The notes under the pieces: model-generated | The model's input: the letters and a program-made list of their open reading frames with translations, nothing else | Databases searched by the model: none | Told to the model about the DNA's origin: nothing | From: DAONLM01 sp035406685 | GTDB taxonomy: Bacteria > Spirochaetota > GWE2-31-10 > MWDO01 | Reading direction: 5' to 3' | Assembly: GCA_035406685.1 (NCBI GenBank) | Contig: DAONLM010000158.1 | Location: 1 to 7,294 of the forward strand | DNA length: 7,294 bases | In this document: piece by piece, positions 6,811 to 7,294 of the stretch | Position numbering within the stretch: position 1 is the first letter of the stretch | How the letters are laid out: each line of letters begins with the position of its first letter | Made by a program: the position numbers and the translations under genes

Positions 6811-6848
6811 ATCTTCTCATTTTCTTAGAAAAGATTTTTTTATTTTTT
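6811..6848 (+). terminator. Possible intrinsic terminator of the phosphatase gene
   Basis: ATCTTCTC (6811-6818) can pair with GAAAAGAT (6828-6835) with one mismatch around a nine-base loop. A T run (6836-6841) and, after one A, six more T (6843-6848) follow. The stem has few G/C pairs and lies about 140 nt past the stop codon, so it may be weak. Confidence 0.35.
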
Positions 6849-6854
6849 AGGCAA
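6844..6854 (+). repeat. Intergenic 11-mer TTTTTAGGCAA, copy 2
   Basis: An exact copy of the 11-mer also seen at 6960-6970 and, on the minus strand, at 647-657. It starts inside the T tract of the terminator candidate. Confidence 0.3.
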
Positions 6855-6920
6855 ATAAGAATCTAATTTTTATTTTTTAAAATATTTTTACTGATTCATT
6901 TTTGGCATCAAATTTTTCAA

Positions 6921-6965
6921 GAGTGCGATTTTATTTTTATTAATCAGGGTGCGGTTTTATTTTTA
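6921..6965 (+). repeat. Imperfect 19-bp direct repeat
   Basis: GAGTGCGATTTTATTTTTA (6921-6939) and GGGTGCGGTTTTATTTTTA (6947-6965) match at 17 of 19 positions with a 26-bp period. G/C-containing repeats stand out in this A/T-rich spacer. The repeat lies 100-145 bp past the stop codon of the minus-strand RHH-type gene. No function can be assigned. Confidence 0.45.
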
Positions 6966-6970
6966 GGCAA
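6960..6970 (+). repeat. Intergenic 11-mer TTTTTAGGCAA, copy 3
   Basis: The third exact copy of the 11-mer. It overlaps the end of the 19-bp direct repeat. Confidence 0.3.
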
Positions 6971-7064
6971 TTAAAAAGATAGAGTTATGCCAGGGTTAAT
7001 TTTGTTTGAGAAAAGATTGTAATAGTCTTGTTTATTTTTCGAGTAGAATTTAAAATAAATTTTT

Positions 7065-7294
7065 TCAATAGTATGTCTCAAAACCCACTACCTGATAACA
7101 ATCGTTGTAGATTGCTTTGTAAAATGGGGCGGTGTTGCCGGAAAAGTGGGATAATTCTCTATTCTTATCCCATTTCTTCATCTTTGTTAGCCTCAAAAAT
7201 AACTTTAATGTTATTATACTACACTTCATCTCAACCCCGGTAATCCCAAGTTTTTCATACTCTTCCAAAAAAAGTAGGATAATTCTCCTCAATA
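7065..7294 (-). CDS. Second tandem-RHH-like protein, partial (5' end beyond the window)
   Basis: This is the C-terminal part of a paralogue of the 16-555 gene. The stop codon TGA is at 7065-7067 and the frame runs open to the window edge. A TTG near 7292 is an internal leucine, not a start, because the alignment with the first copy continues through it. The 75 visible residues align without gaps to residues 105-179 of the first protein, with 48 identities (about 64%). They cover the last helix of the second RHH unit, the basic region (LTKMKKWDKNRELSHF) and the conserved end, where 19 of the last 20 residues are the same. At the DNA level the final 62 bp match at 54 positions. All but one of the changed codons in this block are silent, so the protein sequence is what selection has kept. 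The gene converges on the phosphatase gene. Confidence 0.8.
   Translation of the reverse strand, partial: LRRIILLFLEEYEKLGITGVEMKCSIITLKLFLRLTKMKKWDKNRELSHFSGNTAPFYKAIYNDCYQVVGFETYY

Larger units (their letters stand above)
6669..7064. other. Gene-free AT-rich intergenic region between convergent genes
   Basis: These 396 nt hold no open frame worth calling and no recognisable RNA gene. The first part (to about 6890) is nearly pure A/T with one terminator-like hairpin. The second part (about 6900-7000) is slightly richer in G/C and carries imperfect direct repeats and two copies of TTTTTAGGCAA. The region ends at the stop codon of the minus-strand RHH-type gene. It may contain remnants of duplicated or decayed sequence, but nothing identifiable. 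Confidence 0.6.

Noticed and set aside
7013..7029. Hairpin AAGATT-GTAAT-AGTCTT as a terminator for the minus-strand gene
   Set aside because: On the minus strand the stem has a C-A mismatch and only four solid pairs, with a poor T tract.
7028..7243. Plus-strand 71-codon open frame near the right edge
   Set aside because: It lies opposite the partial RHH-type gene, whose minus-strand frame matches the first copy over its full visible length.
1..7294. CRISPR array, insertion sequence ends, tRNA or rRNA
   Set aside because: No regularly spaced long repeats, transposase, terminal inverted repeats, or RNA gene signatures were seen on either strand.

Overview
The window is AT-rich (about 30% G+C by eye) and looks like chromosomal DNA of a diderm bacterium. 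My best guess is a low-GC member of the Spirochaetota. The von Willebrand A (vWA) protein resembles, from memory, a family common in spirochaetes, and an envelope HtrA protease beside a HAMP/SpoIIE-type phosphatase fits that placement. This is recognition, not a search result, and no rRNA or other marker gene is present to confirm it.

Layout. A minus-strand gene (16-555) encodes a 179-residue protein that reads as two ribbon-helix-helix (RHH) units in tandem plus a strongly basic, conserved C-terminus. A divergent intergenic region (556-733) holds three copies of ACAAAATTT. Four plus-strand genes follow: an exported vWA protein (734-1819), a membrane-anchored HtrA/DegP-type serine protease (1976-3163), a patatin-like lipid hydrolase 14 nt behind it (3178-4488), and a large membrane-bound SpoIIE/RsbU-type PP2C phosphatase with an extracytoplasmic sensor and a HAMP domain (4581-6668). 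A 396-nt gene-free, AT-rich stretch (6669-7064) carries a possible terminator and several short imperfect repeats. The window ends inside a second minus-strand copy of the RHH-type gene (7065 to beyond 7294), about 64% identical to the first over 75 residues.

How the genes may work together. htrA and the patatin gene are probably one operon, with a strong promoter-like sequence in front of htrA and a good ribosome binding site between the two. Envelope protein quality control and lipid hydrolysis would fit an envelope-maintenance theme. The phosphatase has its own promoter-like sequence and ribosome binding site. It is built like a receptor that turns an outside signal into dephosphorylation of a partner-switching (anti-sigma-antagonist type) protein, but no STAS or anti-sigma gene lies in the window. 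The vWA gene is probably a separate unit.

Most notable points. The plus-strand block is bracketed by two same-orientation paralogues of an RHH-type gene, which suggests a dispersed family. A small direct-repeat array upstream of one copy could be its operator. The htrA promoter lies so close to the start codon that the mRNA should be leaderless or nearly so. No CRISPR array, tRNA, rRNA, insertion sequence or recognisable defence system was found.
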